DNA of 45,737 nucleotides from JAVZCJ01 sp964532175 (GCA_964532175.1 CAZHGP010000007.1:1-45737); one strand, 5' to 3'. Positions 1 through 8,720 are shown, counted from the stretch's first letter. Notes: a model not told the origin generated them from the letters alone. Numbers and translations are program-made.

Positions 1-2
1 TA

Positions 3-563
3 GAAGTTCATTGTCATAATGATCATGGATTAGCATTAGCAAATTCTTTAGCAGCGATTGAAGCTGGAGCATCTGTTATATCTTCTTCTATAAATGGATT
101 AGGTGAAAGAGCTGGATTAGCTGCTACAGAAGAAGTTATTGTTGCTCTTCATAATTTCTATGATGTTAAAATATTCAAAACAGAGAAATTGTATGAAATA
201 TGTAAATTTGTTGAAAAAGTTTCTGGAGTAAAGATTCCAGCTAGTAAACCAGTTACAGGAGAAAATGTTTTTACACATACTTCTGGGATACATCAAGATG
301 CTATTCTAAAAAATGTTTTAACCTATGAACCTTATCCACCTGAATTAGTAGGTCAAAAACGTAGGTTTGTGATAGGAAAACTAAGTGGCTCTCATATAAT
401 AAAAGCTAAGCTTATTGAATTAGGCTATAATATTAGTGAAGAAGATTTAAAAAATATAACTAATATAATTAAAGAATATTCGCAAGAAAGAAAAAGTGCT
501 TTATCAGATATAGAAGTTAAAAAAATTGCTGATGAATATTTTGCTAAGAAAAAAGCTAAATAG
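3..563 (+). CDS. Homocitrate/2-isopropylmalate synthase family, C-terminal part
   Basis: The reading frame is open from the left edge, so the start and first half lie outside the window; 186 residues are visible. Near the beginning is the HCHND motif (HxHND) of the DRE-TIM metallolyase family, followed by the conserved NGLGERAG stretch and, later, FTHTSGIHQDAILKN and TYEPYPPE. These belong to enzymes that condense acetyl-CoA with a 2-oxo acid: homocitrate synthase, isopropylmalate synthase or Re-citrate synthase. It ends shortly after the communication subdomain, so the long C-terminal leucine-binding regulatory domain of classical LeuA is missing, which favours a homocitrate-synthase or Re-citrate-synthase type. 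The next gene, 55 bases downstream, encodes the matching beta-decarboxylating dehydrogenase. The family is certain; the exact 2-oxo acid substrate is not. Confidence 0.88.
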   Translation, partial: EVHCHNDHGLALANSLAAIEAGASVISSSINGLGERAGLAATEEVIVALHNFYDVKIFKTEKLYEICKFVEKVSGVKIPASKPVTGENVFTHTSGIHQDAILKNVLTYEPYPPELVGQKRRFVIGKLSGSHIIKAKLIELGYNISEEDLKNITNIIKEYSQERKSALSDIEVKKIADEYFAKKKAK

Positions 564-618
564 TCCTACATTTCTTAACTATTTATTAATATCTTTTAAT
601 TAATTTATTTGAAAAATC

Positions 619-1623
619 ATGAAAGAAGTAGCTATTATTCCAGGAGATGGGATAGGACCAGAAGTAATATCTTCAGCAATAAAAGTTTTAGAAAGTCTAA
701 ATATAAATATTAAACCAATATTTTTTGAAGCTGGATATAATGTTCAAAAATCTTTAGGATATCCTATAAGCATAGAAACAATTGAAGCTATTAAAGAGAT
801 AGGCATTTGTTTAAAAGGGCCTACATATACTCCTCTTGGACCTGAAAGTTATAAAAGTGTAGCTGTAACTCTTAGACAAGAACTAGATCTTTATGCAAAT
901 ATACGTCCTATAAAATCTTGGAAAGGAATAAAATCAATTCATGAGAATGTAGATTTAATAATTATTAGAGAAAATACAGAAGATTTATATAAAGGATTCG
1001 AATGCAACTTAGATGATTATAAAATAGCTTTAAGAATAATATCTTCAAAAGCTTGTGAAAGAATAGCAAAATTTGCTTTTGAATATGCTTTAAAAGAAGG
1101 GAGAAGAAAAATAACTGCAATTCATAAAGCTAATATATTAAAACAAACATGTGGATTATTCTTAGAAACATGTAAAAAAATTTCTAAATTTTATCCTTCA
1201 ATTGAATTTGAAGATATGCTTATAGATACTGCAGCATATAATATTGCTCTAAATCCTAAAAGATTCGATATAATAGTTACAACGAACCTTTTTGGAGATA
1301 TACTATCAGATGAAGCAGCTGGTATTGCTGGTAGCCTTGGATTAGCAGCAAGTGCAAATATTGGAGAAAAATATGCATTATTTGAACCTGTTCATGGAGT
1401 TGCTTTTGATATAGCTGGAAAAGGAATAGCTAATCCAATAGCTGCAATACTTTCACTTTCAATGCTCTTAAAGCATATTGGATATAAAAATGAAGCAATA
1501 AAAATAGAAAAAGCAATTGAAAAAATTCTTCTTGAATCAAAAAATTTAACACCAGATTTAGGTGGTTCTTCTTCTACAAGTGAAATAACTGAAGCTATTA
1601 TAAAAGAATTAAGTGATAAATAA
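619..1623 (+). CDS. Isocitrate/homoisocitrate/isopropylmalate dehydrogenase family
   Basis: This 334-residue enzyme belongs to the NAD(P)-dependent beta-decarboxylating dehydrogenases. It begins with the typical IPGDGIGPEV stretch. It carries LRQELDLYANIRP (substrate-binding arginines), RENTEDLYKG, the catalytic HKANI lysine, a DTAAYN region, the metal-binding DILSDEAAG aspartates and the EPVHG...GKGIANP cofactor loop. The ENTEDLY motif is seen in NAD isocitrate dehydrogenases and in homoisocitrate dehydrogenases, so I cannot choose between isocitrate, homoisocitrate and 3-isopropylmalate. The gene follows a homocitrate/isopropylmalate-synthase-family gene on the same strand, so the two probably catalyse condensation and oxidation steps of one chain-extension pathway (lysine or leucine synthesis) or, less likely, of a Re-citrate-synthase route to 2-oxoglutarate. 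Confidence 0.9.
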   Translation: MKEVAIIPGDGIGPEVISSAIKVLESLNINIKPIFFEAGYNVQKSLGYPISIETIEAIKEIGICLKGPTYTPLGPESYKSVAVTLRQELDLYANIRPIKSWKGIKSIHENVDLIIIRENTEDLYKGFECNLDDYKIALRIISSKACERIAKFAFEYALKEGRRKITAIHKANILKQTCGLFLETCKKISKFYPSIEFEDMLIDTAAYNIALNPKRFDIIVTTNLFGDILSDEAAGIAGSLGLAASANIGEKYALFEPVHGVAFDIAGKGIANPIAAILSLSMLLKHIGYKNEAIKIEKAIEKILLESKNLTPDLGGSSSTSEITEAIIKELSDK

Positions 1624-1644
1624 AGAAAAATTTATTCAAAAATA

Positions 1645-1652
1645 TTTATAAA
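1645..1652 (+). promoter_or_regulatory. TATA box of the FAH-family gene
   Basis: TTTATAAA is centred about 33 bases before the ATG at 1682. Transcription would begin a few bases before the start codon, giving a nearly leaderless message. No Shine-Dalgarno sequence lies in front of that ATG, which agrees. Confidence 0.5.
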
Positions 1653-1681
1653 TTAATTTTTCATATAATCTTTGATATAAA

Positions 1682-2656
1682 ATGAGAATTGCAACTTTTT
1701 CACCTAAAAATAATTTGAATGAAATAAAAGTTGGAATTGTATTTAATGAAAATAAAATAATGGATGTTAATGTCGCATATACATTCTATTTAGAAAATGA
1801 GTTAGAAGTTATTGATTCTAAGCAGATTGCGAATGCTATAATGCCAAATGATATGTTAAGTGTTATCAAAAGATATGCAATTTTTAATAGAGAATTAAAT
1901 AATTTAATCAAATATATTAATAAGTTAAAAGAAGACGAAGCAAAAAAGCGCAATATTCTTTATGATTTAAGTGAAGTTAAGTTTAGACCACCGATAATGA
2001 ATCCATCTAAAATTGTTTGTATAGGATTAAATTATGAAGATTATAGAAAAATGCTTGGTTATGAGAAACCTGAAGTACCATATTTCTTTCTTAAAGCACC
2101 TTCAACTTTAATAGGTCATGAAGATACAATATATATTCCTCAAGGAAAAATACCAGAAACTACTTCTAATTGTCTCTTTCATGAATTTGAATTTGCTTTT
2201 ATAATTTGTAAAAGAGCAAAATTTGTTTCAAGAAATGATGCTGAAAAATATATTTTTGGATATACTATATTTAGTGATATAACAGCTCATGATATTGAAA
2301 TGAAGAAAATTGGACATTTTTCATATCAACAAAGGTCGAAAGCATTTGATACATTTTCTCCAGTAGGACCATGGATAGTTACTAAAGATCAATTAAAGGA
2401 TGTTAATAATCTAAAAATAATTAGAAAAAGGAATGGAGTAATAGAATGTGCATCTAATACTCGTTATATGATATTTAAAATTCCAGAAATAATCGAATTT
2501 TTAACTGAAATTATGACTTTAGAACCAGGAGATATAGTATCAACAGCAAGCCCTCCAGCAGGTCCTGAAGATGGTTTAAAAGATGGAGATATAATTGAAG
2601 CTGAGATAGAAGGTATTGGAATATTAAAAAATTATGTTAAGTTAGCTAAAAAATAA
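1682..2656 (+). CDS. Fumarylacetoacetate hydrolase (FAH) family protein
   Basis: The protein has 324 residues, with a short N-terminal domain and a C-terminal FAH fold from about residue 105. Visible family features are CIGLNYEDYRK, FFLKAPSTLIGHED, the metal-binding acidic pair in HEFEFAF, the downstream GYTIFSDITAHDIE (normally G-Y-x-x-x-N-D-x-x-A-R-D) and SPVGPWIV. Members hydrolyse or decarboxylate 2-oxo acids and their enols, or isomerise them (for example 2-hydroxyhepta-2,4-diene-1,7-dioate isomerase, acylpyruvase, oxaloacetate decarboxylase). The usual TGTPAGVG loop is altered to STASPPAGPEDG. The gene stands alone after the dehydrogenase and is convergent with the aldehyde oxidoreductase. 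The substrate cannot be told from sequence. Confidence 0.85.
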   Translation: MRIATFSPKNNLNEIKVGIVFNENKIMDVNVAYTFYLENELEVIDSKQIANAIMPNDMLSVIKRYAIFNRELNNLIKYINKLKEDEAKKRNILYDLSEVKFRPPIMNPSKIVCIGLNYEDYRKMLGYEKPEVPYFFLKAPSTLIGHEDTIYIPQGKIPETTSNCLFHEFEFAFIICKRAKFVSRNDAEKYIFGYTIFSDITAHDIEMKKIGHFSYQQRSKAFDTFSPVGPWIVTKDQLKDVNNLKIIRKRNGVIECASNTRYMIFKIPEIIEFLTEIMTLEPGDIVSTASPPAGPEDGLKDGDIIEAEIEGIGILKNYVKLAKK

Positions 2657-2669
2657 AAAATGAAGGGTT

Positions 2670-4625
2670 TTAATTTATTAAACCTAACTTCTTAAGTTCT
2701 AATGCCACATCTTTTAAACCAAGTTGAGTTAATTTTTCACTTTTTGGACGTCCTGTTTCTATATCCCATCCTCTTAATTCATAATATTCATCTAATAATT
2801 TTTTGAATTTTTCTCTATCCAATTTTTCACGTTTTCCTAATGGTCCTACAAAAAATTCCTCATATTCAAAGTATGGAATAATAGCTTCATCATCTTTTCT
2901 TGAACGATTATGATTTCTTATTTGTATTGCTCTTTCTAAATTAAATATTCTTTCAGTAATTTTATCTAATTCTTCTTTGCTTATATCTAAGCCAGTAACA
3001 GTTTTAAAGAAATAGTATTCAATAAATGGTCCTTCTATAACTCCTTTAGATGTTTCTATTCTAGCATAATGATCTTCTGTAGCTAAGCTAAATATTCTTG
3101 GAAAAGCCCAATCACATAGTATAAGAGAATCTTTTAGAACACTACGATGTTGATGCCATATAGCAGGTTGAGCTTTATATTCATAAGGTGTTTCTAAATT
3201 TGTTGCTTTACTTGATCCATAAATTTTTTCAGAAATTTTATATATATCTTCCCATTTTATAACTTTAGACCATAAGCTTACACCTGCAACATAATCATGC
3301 GAAGAACTAAATGGATCCCTTGTATCTGTAGCCCATTGTATTGCAGATACTATCCATACTGGATAGAATATTGGATTTATTTTATCCCCTCTACCATCCC
3401 AATGACCAGTATATCCATAAGCAGCCCAGAATAATGGAATATATTCCTTTCCAATATTTAAAATTTCAGCTGCTCTAGGCCCTCCTTCAGCTAAAGCATT
3501 TCCTATTTTACCTTCTCTATAAGCTATTTTTTTAAGTATCATATACCAAAATTTTGGATCATTCAAATCTATTTCCATTCCATCTATATGCGTTAAAATA
3601 CCTTCTTGTTTCAATTTTCTAAGCCATGCAAAAGTACCTATTATAAGTTCCCATTGATTAATTCCATATTTATTTGATAAAACAGATGCTTCAAAACCTC
3701 CTCTAAAACCAGGATTCCAATCATAATATGTATTAGGAATTCCTGGAAATAATGGAGAAATACAATGGAATTGCCCAGTATTTATACCAGGAGAGACAAT
3801 TCCTGGAACAGATTTATAGAAATGATTAAGACAACAATGAACATAACAACTATGACTACAATTTTGTAATCTTTGTCCATGAATGGATTGTTCAGGATCA
3901 AGAGATGGTTTAATAGGAATATGCTGAGTTGTAGTTAATTCTTTCTTTATTGCTAAACAAAGTTCTAAGAAAAACTCTGGATCAGCAATTTTTACATATC
4001 CGCTTCCTTTAACAGCAATAGCTTTAAGATTTTTTGAACCCATAACTGCTCCAAATCCTCCTTGACCAGCAGCACTTTCAGTTTCAGTTAAAATTACAGA
4101 AATACGAACTAAATTCTCTCCAGCAGGACCTATACATGCTATTTTTACATCTTTTCCATGTTTATTTAAAATCATTTTTTGAGTAGAATATGTATCTAAT
4201 CCCCATAAGTCTTTTGCATCATTTATTTCAATTTCATTATCATGAATGTATAGATATACTGGTTTTTCAGATTTTCCCTTGATTATTATTCCATCGAAAC
4301 CAGCATATTTTAATTCCGATCCCCATTGTCCACCCATGTTTGAACGAGTAAACCATGGCGTTGGATATACTTGAGGAGCAACACCACAAACTATCGTTCT
4401 TCCAGATGCTGGTGCTAATGTTCCAGTTAATGGTCCAGTCATAAAAATAAGCAAATTTTCTGGACTAAATGGATCTATAGGTGATTTAATTTCTTCCCAT
4501 GCTATTTTAGCTGCTATACCACGTCCTCCAATAAAATCTTTTGCATATTTCATAGTATCTTCAAAACTTATTTTTTGTGTGGATAAATCTATTCTTAAAA
4601 TTTTTCCTACCCATCCACCAATCAT
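2670..4625 (-). CDS. aor: Aldehyde:ferredoxin oxidoreductase (tungsten-pterin family)
   Basis: About 651 residues, full length for the AOR family. The N-terminus GGWVGKILRIDLS, the FIGGRGIAAK stretch, GPLTGTLAPASGR and SAAGQGGFGAVMGSKNLKA are hallmarks of the tungstopterin-binding domain. The enzyme oxidises aldehydes to acids and passes electrons to ferredoxin in the cytoplasm. Cluster cysteines are C256, C260 and C264 (with C265 beside it) and C504 in LILCDWAFPR; the first three have C-x3-C-x3-C spacing instead of the usual C-x2-C-x3-C. I place the start at the ATG at 4625, because AGGTGAT just upstream is a good ribosome site and itself contains the stop codon of the ferredoxin gene; a GTG at 4634 lies inside that site. 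The gene is translationally coupled to the ferredoxin. The aldehyde substrate is unknown. Confidence 0.93.
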   Translation of the reverse strand: MIGGWVGKILRIDLSTQKISFEDTMKYAKDFIGGRGIAAKIAWEEIKSPIDPFSPENLLIFMTGPLTGTLAPASGRTIVCGVAPQVYPTPWFTRSNMGGQWGSELKYAGFDGIIIKGKSEKPVYLYIHDNEIEINDAKDLWGLDTYSTQKMILNKHGKDVKIACIGPAGENLVRISVILTETESAAGQGGFGAVMGSKNLKAIAVKGSGYVKIADPEFFLELCLAIKKELTTTQHIPIKPSLDPEQSIHGQRLQNCSHSCYVHCCLNHFYKSVPGIVSPGINTGQFHCISPLFPGIPNTYYDWNPGFRGGFEASVLSNKYGINQWELIIGTFAWLRKLKQEGILTHIDGMEIDLNDPKFWYMILKKIAYREGKIGNALAEGGPRAAEILNIGKEYIPLFWAAYGYTGHWDGRGDKINPIFYPVWIVSAIQWATDTRDPFSSSHDYVAGVSLWSKVIKWEDIYKISEKIYGSSKATNLETPYEYKAQPAIWHQHRSVLKDSLILCDWAFPRIFSLATEDHYARIETSKGVIEGPFIEYYFFKTVTGLDISKEELDKITERIFNLERAIQIRNHNRSRKDDEAIIPYFEYEEFFVGPLGKREKLDREKFKKLLDEYYELRGWDIETGRPKSEKLTQLGLKDVALELKKLGLIN

Positions 4626-4630
4626 TATTA

Positions 4631-5116
4631 TCACCTATAACTTACATAGCTCAATGCTCCATATGGACATATTTGCACGCATATTGGTCCATCTTTTCTA
4701 AAGTAGCATAAATCGCATTTTATGTAAACATTTTTATTTGGATTATATCTTATAATAAAGCCGTTTTCATTAAATGGACATGCATGAGCACAATTGCCAC
4801 ATGCGATACATTTTTCTTCATTTATTATTCTAGCACCAGTTTTTTCATCTATAAACATTGCATCTTCTACAGGACAAGCAAGCATACATTCAGGGCCTTC
4901 ACATTGTTTACAAATTTCAATATAATTTTCTCCATAAATGAAATCTCTTAAAATATTTAATCTTGAAAGAGATGGGCTACTTATTCCTTCATGAGATATT
5001 GAGCAAGCAAGTTCACAACTACGACAACCAGTACATTTTTCATTATCTATTGATATAATGAATTTTGGAGGAGTTATTTCTCTTGAAACTTTTGAAGAAA
5101 TTCTAGAAAAACTCAT
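4631..5116 (-). CDS. Four-cluster [4Fe-4S] ferredoxin, AOR partner subunit
   Basis: A 161-residue electron-transfer protein of the HycB/DmsB/AorB type. Four cysteine groups are visible: CTGCRSCELAC near residue 29, CKQCEGPECMLACP near 69, CIACGNCAHACP near 105, and CDLCYFRKDGPICVQICP near 135. Their cysteines can be exchanged between groups to build four [4Fe-4S] clusters. It has no signal peptide, so it is cytoplasmic. It is the first gene of a two-gene operon with the aldehyde oxidoreductase and almost certainly takes its electrons. The ATG is preceded by AGGTGTT as ribosome site, and a TATA-like ATGTATAAAAATGA lies about 28 bases upstream. Confidence 0.92.
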   Translation of the reverse strand: MSFSRISSKVSREITPPKFIISIDNEKCTGCRSCELACSISHEGISSPSLSRLNILRDFIYGENYIEICKQCEGPECMLACPVEDAMFIDEKTGARIINEEKCIACGNCAHACPFNENGFIIRYNPNKNVYIKCDLCYFRKDGPICVQICPYGALSYVSYR

Positions 5117-5239
5117 AATAACACCTTTTTCATATCATTTTTATACATTTTTATAATAGAAAATAGTATATTTAAATTTTTTCTATTTTAAGTAAATTTT
5201 TTATACTTCATATTCTAATATTTTTATGAGTTGATTGAT

Positions 5240-5983
5240 ATGAGTATGAAAATAATAGATACGCATTCGCATATTGGTTATTGTAGAGTTTTTGACCTTG
5301 AGGTTTCAGAAGAAGCATTAATTAAAGCTATGAATGAAAATAATATTCAAGCATCTATAGTTCAACCTTTTCCAGGTGCTCCAAATCCAATAGAAACACA
5401 TGATTTAATAGAAGAACTTTCAAGAAAATATCCTAAAAGAATATATGGTCTTATTAATCTAAATCCACATGTAGAAGAAGATGTATATATTAAAAATGTT
5501 GAAAAATATATTAAACTTGGATTTGTAGGTATAAAAGTTCATACAATAGGTCATGCAATTCATCCTTTAGTAAAAGATGCTGAAAAAATTTGGATAGCAG
5601 CAAAAAAGTTTAATGTTCCTTTAATGGTTCATAGTGGTTTAGGAATACCTTTTGCATTACCATCAAATGTAGTTCCTAGAGCTGAAGAATATCCAGAAGT
5701 TCCAATAATATTAGCGCATGCAGGATTTGGTTTTTATTCTGGAGAAGCTCTTCTTTTAGCAAAAAAATATGAAAATATATATTTAGAAACTTCTTGGACA
5801 TCCAATCTAGATTTATTACCAATGGTTCAATCTATTCCTGATAAGGTTTTATTTGGCTCAGACGTACCTGAAAATATCTCTGTTGAATTAAGTAAAATAA
5901 AATCATTAAATCTTCCAGAAAGTGTTTTACAGAAAGTTTTATGCGATAATGCTTTAAAATTATTCAAAAAAATAACTATTTAA
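5240..5983 (+). CDS. TIM-barrel metal-dependent hydrolase (amidohydrolase 2 family)
   Basis: About 247 residues. The metal-binding residues of the amidohydrolase-2 superfamily are present: the N-terminal DTHSHIG (HxH), KVHTIGHAIHP, MVHSGLG and ILAHAGF in the middle, and GSDVPEN near the C-terminus (catalytic aspartate). Relatives are small hydrolases and decarboxylases such as the ACMSD/LigI group, so the reaction could be hydrolysis or decarboxylation. I prefer the ATG at 5240 because a GAGTTGAT ribosome-site-like sequence lies before it; a TTG at 5231 falls inside that site and ATG 5246 is another option. The gene ends 59 bases before the ABC-transporter binding protein, which has its own promoter, so a functional link is possible but not shown. 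Confidence 0.82.
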   Translation: MSMKIIDTHSHIGYCRVFDLEVSEEALIKAMNENNIQASIVQPFPGAPNPIETHDLIEELSRKYPKRIYGLINLNPHVEEDVYIKNVEKYIKLGFVGIKVHTIGHAIHPLVKDAEKIWIAAKKFNVPLMVHSGLGIPFALPSNVVPRAEEYPEVPIILAHAGFGFYSGEALLLAKKYENIYLETSWTSNLDLLPMVQSIPDKVLFGSDVPENISVELSKIKSLNLPESVLQKVLCDNALKLFKKITI

Positions 5984-5997
5984 ATTGAAAAATTTAC

Positions 5998-6011
5998 GAA
6001 AAACTTATATA
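5998..6011 (+). promoter_or_regulatory. BRE/TATA promoter of the sugar ABC transporter operon
   Basis: CGAAAAAC followed by TTATATAT forms a good archaeal BRE plus TATA element ending about 32 bases before the ATG at 6043, giving a leader of roughly ten bases. A second TATA-like stretch (ATATATAA at 6022-6029) is closer to the start and less well placed. Confidence 0.55.
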
Positions 6012-6042
6012 TTATCTATGAATATATAATAAACGAAGAAAA

Positions 6043-7743
6043 ATGTCGGAAGAAAAAAAGATTGATAGAAGAAAATATATAAAATATGTTGGTGCAGGTG
6101 CAGTAGTTGCAGCAGCTGCTGCTGCAATTGGTTATGGTGTTTCTGAATTAACTAGACCACCTCCTCCAACACCTACAACAGTAGTTACAACAGTTCCAGC
6201 TCCAACTACTATAGTAACTACAGCTCCACCTCCTACAACAGTAGTTACAACAGTTCCAACTGTAACAACAATAACTACAGCTCCACCAGTTACAACCCCC
6301 GGAACTGTTTCTGAAAGAGCTGTTTTTGCTGCAAGAAGACTTGTAGAAACTGGAGCGATTCCAAAAGGGACAAGATTAAAATTATTGCATGTAGCAGGAT
6401 CAAGAGCTCAACTTGTACCATTTATTAAAGAATGGGAAGAAAAAACTGGAATTGGAATTGATCTTGTCACAGTAGGTGTAGAAGGAGATATTTTCACAAA
6501 ACTTATGGCTGAGGCAACAGCAAAAACAGGAGAATATGATATAGCTACAGTATTTAGTACATGGATGGGAGACTTAGTTGAAGCTGGTATTGCAAAACCT
6601 TTAGATGAATATTATGCAAAATACGATCCAATAGGCCCACCAGAAGTAGCCCCTATCGAACCACTTGGAAGCTATACAACAATGTATAAAGGTAAGAGAT
6701 ATGCATTATTTGCTGATGCTGATGTATACACTTTAACTTATAGAAAAGATTTATTAGGAGATCCTACATATAAAGAAGAATTTAAATCTAAATATGGCTA
6801 TGATTTAAAAGTTCCAGATACATGGGAACAAACAATAGATATAGCTAAATTCTTTTATGAGAAAAATTTGAAAGCCCCTGATGGAGAAAGATTATACGGA
6901 GCATTCTTCTATGCAGAACCATTATTTGCTGGTTATACTACATGGTGGACAATATTTACTTCTAAAGGTGGGATTCTATTTAGTCCAAAGGATATGAAAT
7001 CAATGGTTAATACACCTGAAGGAGTTGAAGCGCTTGATATAATGGTTAGACTTGTACCGTATATGCATCCTGAAGCTGTAACTGGAACATGGGCTAGTTT
7101 ATATCAAAGATATAGTGAAGGAAAAGCAGTATTTGCAATGGCTTGGCCATCTTTAATAAAATGGGCACAAGACCCAGCAACTTCTGCAGTAGTAGGTAAG
7201 AATGGTTCAGCATTACCTCCAGGATCATATGTGACAGTTAAAGGAGAGAAAAAATTAATTAAAGCATGTGTAAATCCTGTTAATTGGGTTGGAATTGTTT
7301 CAAATTATAGCAAATATCCTGAGGCGGGTTACTTATTCTTACAATATTGGACAAGTCCAGAAGTAGGATTTTTAGTTGTTCCTATAAAAGGAATAATGGA
7401 TGCTTATAGAAGAAATTGGTTTGAAGCACCAAAAGAAAGAACAGTAATGGAACTTGCATATACTCCAGAATTCATTGATGTATTTAAAGAAGCAATAGCT
7501 CATTCATTCCCTGATCTTATGCTTCCTGGAGCATACACATACCTAGATGTACTTAATAAAAATATAAATGCAGTTTGTGCTGGAGTAAAGAAAGCAAAAG
7601 ATGCTCTTGATGAAACTGCAGCTGCTTGGGAAGAAATTACAGATAGGCTAGGTAGAGACAAACTCTTAGCAGCATGGAAAGAGACAATAAAATTATATCC
7701 AGCAGATGTTCAAGAAGTTTGGAAAGAGAAAGGCTATATATAG
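6043..7743 (+). CDS. ABC transporter extracellular solute-binding protein, family 1
   Basis: This 566-residue exported protein starts with a basic region containing a twin arginine (DRRKYIKYVG), a 20-residue Ala/Gly-rich hydrophobic stretch, and then a stalk of about 60 residues made of Pro, Thr and Val. There is no lipobox cysteine, so it is probably anchored by the N-terminal helix with the stalk (a likely O-glycosylation region) holding the binding domain off the membrane. The domain from about residue 100 is of the SBP family 1 type (EWEEKTGIGIDLVTV, YDIATVF, VPDTWEQ...A, EGKAVFAMAWPS). These capture sugars, polyols or glycerol phosphate for CUT1 importers. Two permeases and two ATPases follow on the same strand. 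A T-rich terminator-like stretch directly downstream could make this gene more abundant than the rest of the operon. The ligand is unknown. Confidence 0.92.
   Translation: MSEEKKIDRRKYIKYVGAGAVVAAAAAAIGYGVSELTRPPPPTPTTVVTTVPAPTTIVTTAPPPTTVVTTVPTVTTITTAPPVTTPGTVSERAVFAARRLVETGAIPKGTRLKLLHVAGSRAQLVPFIKEWEEKTGIGIDLVTVGVEGDIFTKLMAEATAKTGEYDIATVFSTWMGDLVEAGIAKPLDEYYAKYDPIGPPEVAPIEPLGSYTTMYKGKRYALFADADVYTLTYRKDLLGDPTYKEEFKSKYGYDLKVPDTWEQTIDIAKFFYEKNLKAPDGERLYGAFFYAEPLFAGYTTWWTIFTSKGGILFSPKDMKSMVNTPEGVEALDIMVRLVPYMHPEAVTGTWASLYQRYSEGKAVFAMAWPSLIKWAQDPATSAVVGKNGSALPPGSYVTVKGEKKLIKACVNPVNWVGIVSNYSKYPEAGYLFLQYWTSPEVGFLVVPIKGIMDAYRRNWFEAPKERTVMELAYTPEFIDVFKEAIAHSFPDLMLPGAYTYLDVLNKNINAVCAGVKKAKDALDETAAAWEEITDRLGRDKLLAAWKETIKLYPADVQEVWKEKGYI
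6172..6258 (+). repeat. Tandem 20-codon repeat in the Pro/Thr stalk
   Basis: A 27-base segment starting CCTACAACAGTAG is present at 6172-6198 and again, identical, at 6232-6258, exactly 60 bases later. The protein unit is about 20 residues, PTTVVTTVPAPTT plus IVTTAPP, and the second unit is slightly diverged. It is a length-variable linker between the membrane anchor and the binding domain. Confidence 0.8.
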
Positions 7744-7760
7744 AATAAAAAACCTTATTA

Positions 7761-7783
7761 CCTCCTTTTTTTATTTTTTATTT
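7761..7783 (+). terminator. T-rich terminator between binding protein and permease
   Basis: CCTCC followed by a run of Ts, an A and another run of Ts lies 18 bases after the stop codon of the binding protein. Archaeal intrinsic termination needs mainly a U-tract, so partial termination here would lower expression of the downstream permease and ATPase genes. The role is inferred from position only. Confidence 0.4.
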
Positions 7784-7798
7784 GAAAAGTGATTAAAT

Positions 7799-8710
7799 AT
7801 GGTATTTGAGAAAATTGTTAATTGGTTAAGGCAACCTAAAAATTTTGGTAAAATTCTTATGATGCCTAGCAGTTTTATTTTAAACTTGGTATTAATTATT
7901 CCATTCTCAATTTTAATATACCTTGGTTTTACAAACTATATTCCAGCTAGAGGAATAGAATGGTGGAGAAGTGATATAGTAGGATTTGCAAATTTCATAA
8001 AAGTTATTGGAGATGAAAGATTTCTCTGGGCTTTATTGCGTACTATAATTTTTGTATTCACGGTTGTTCCAATAGAATTTTTATTAGGATTAGGAATTGC
8101 TTTATTATTCTTAGGAAATTTTAAAGGTAAAAAAATTTTTACTTCAATAATTTTATACCCAATGATGATACCATGGATCACTGTAGGATTAGCATTCCAT
8201 CTTTTATTCTTAGATTTTGGGCCTGTAAATTCGATTATTTTAAAACCAATTTTTGGAGAATCAGTAACTATTTCATGGTTTAGAGACCCAATACTTGCAT
8301 TTCTTACAATAATGCTAGCTGATATATGGCAATGGACTCCACTTATGTTCCTAATTTTATATTCTGGATTAGTTGCTGTCCCTGAAAGACTCATCGAAGC
8401 AGCAAAAGTTTTAGGTGCTTCTGAAACTCAAATATTAAAACGTATAAGATTACCTTTAATTAAACCACTTATAATTGTTGCATTAATAATTCGTAGTTTA
8501 GAAGCTTTTAAAGTATTTGACACAGTATTTATAATGACTGGTGCTGGTGGTCCAGGAACAGCAACTGAAACGATTTCATGCTATATTTATAAGCTTTCTA
8601 TACAATATAGTAATTTATCTTATGCTTCTGCTGCATCACTATTAATATTAATAATGATAGCATTGGTAACTAGAGTAGCTATTAAACCTCTTGCTGTTAA
8701 AACTGAGTGA
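7799..8710 (+). CDS. CUT1-type ABC transporter permease (MalF-like)
   Basis: A 303-residue membrane protein with six predicted transmembrane segments. The EAA coupling motif is clear near residue 200: EAAKVLGASETQILKRIRLP, which docks on the ATPase subunits. It would form the translocation pore with the next gene product. GTGAT at 7789-7793 is a ribosome site five bases before the ATG. The stop codon at 8708-8710 overlaps the ribosome site of the second permease, so the two are translationally coupled. Confidence 0.92.
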   Translation: MVFEKIVNWLRQPKNFGKILMMPSSFILNLVLIIPFSILIYLGFTNYIPARGIEWWRSDIVGFANFIKVIGDERFLWALLRTIIFVFTVVPIEFLLGLGIALLFLGNFKGKKIFTSIILYPMMIPWITVGLAFHLLFLDFGPVNSIILKPIFGESVTISWFRDPILAFLTIMLADIWQWTPLMFLILYSGLVAVPERLIEAAKVLGASETQILKRIRLPLIKPLIIVALIIRSLEAFKVFDTVFIMTGAGGPGTATETISCYIYKLSIQYSNLSYASAASLLILIMIALVTRVAIKPLAVKTE

Positions 8711-8720
8711 GGTGGATAAA

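Noticed and set aside
7936..8394. Open frame of 152 codons on the minus strand
   Set aside because: It lies antisense inside the first sugar permease, which has clear EAA motifs; no ribosome site or family match.
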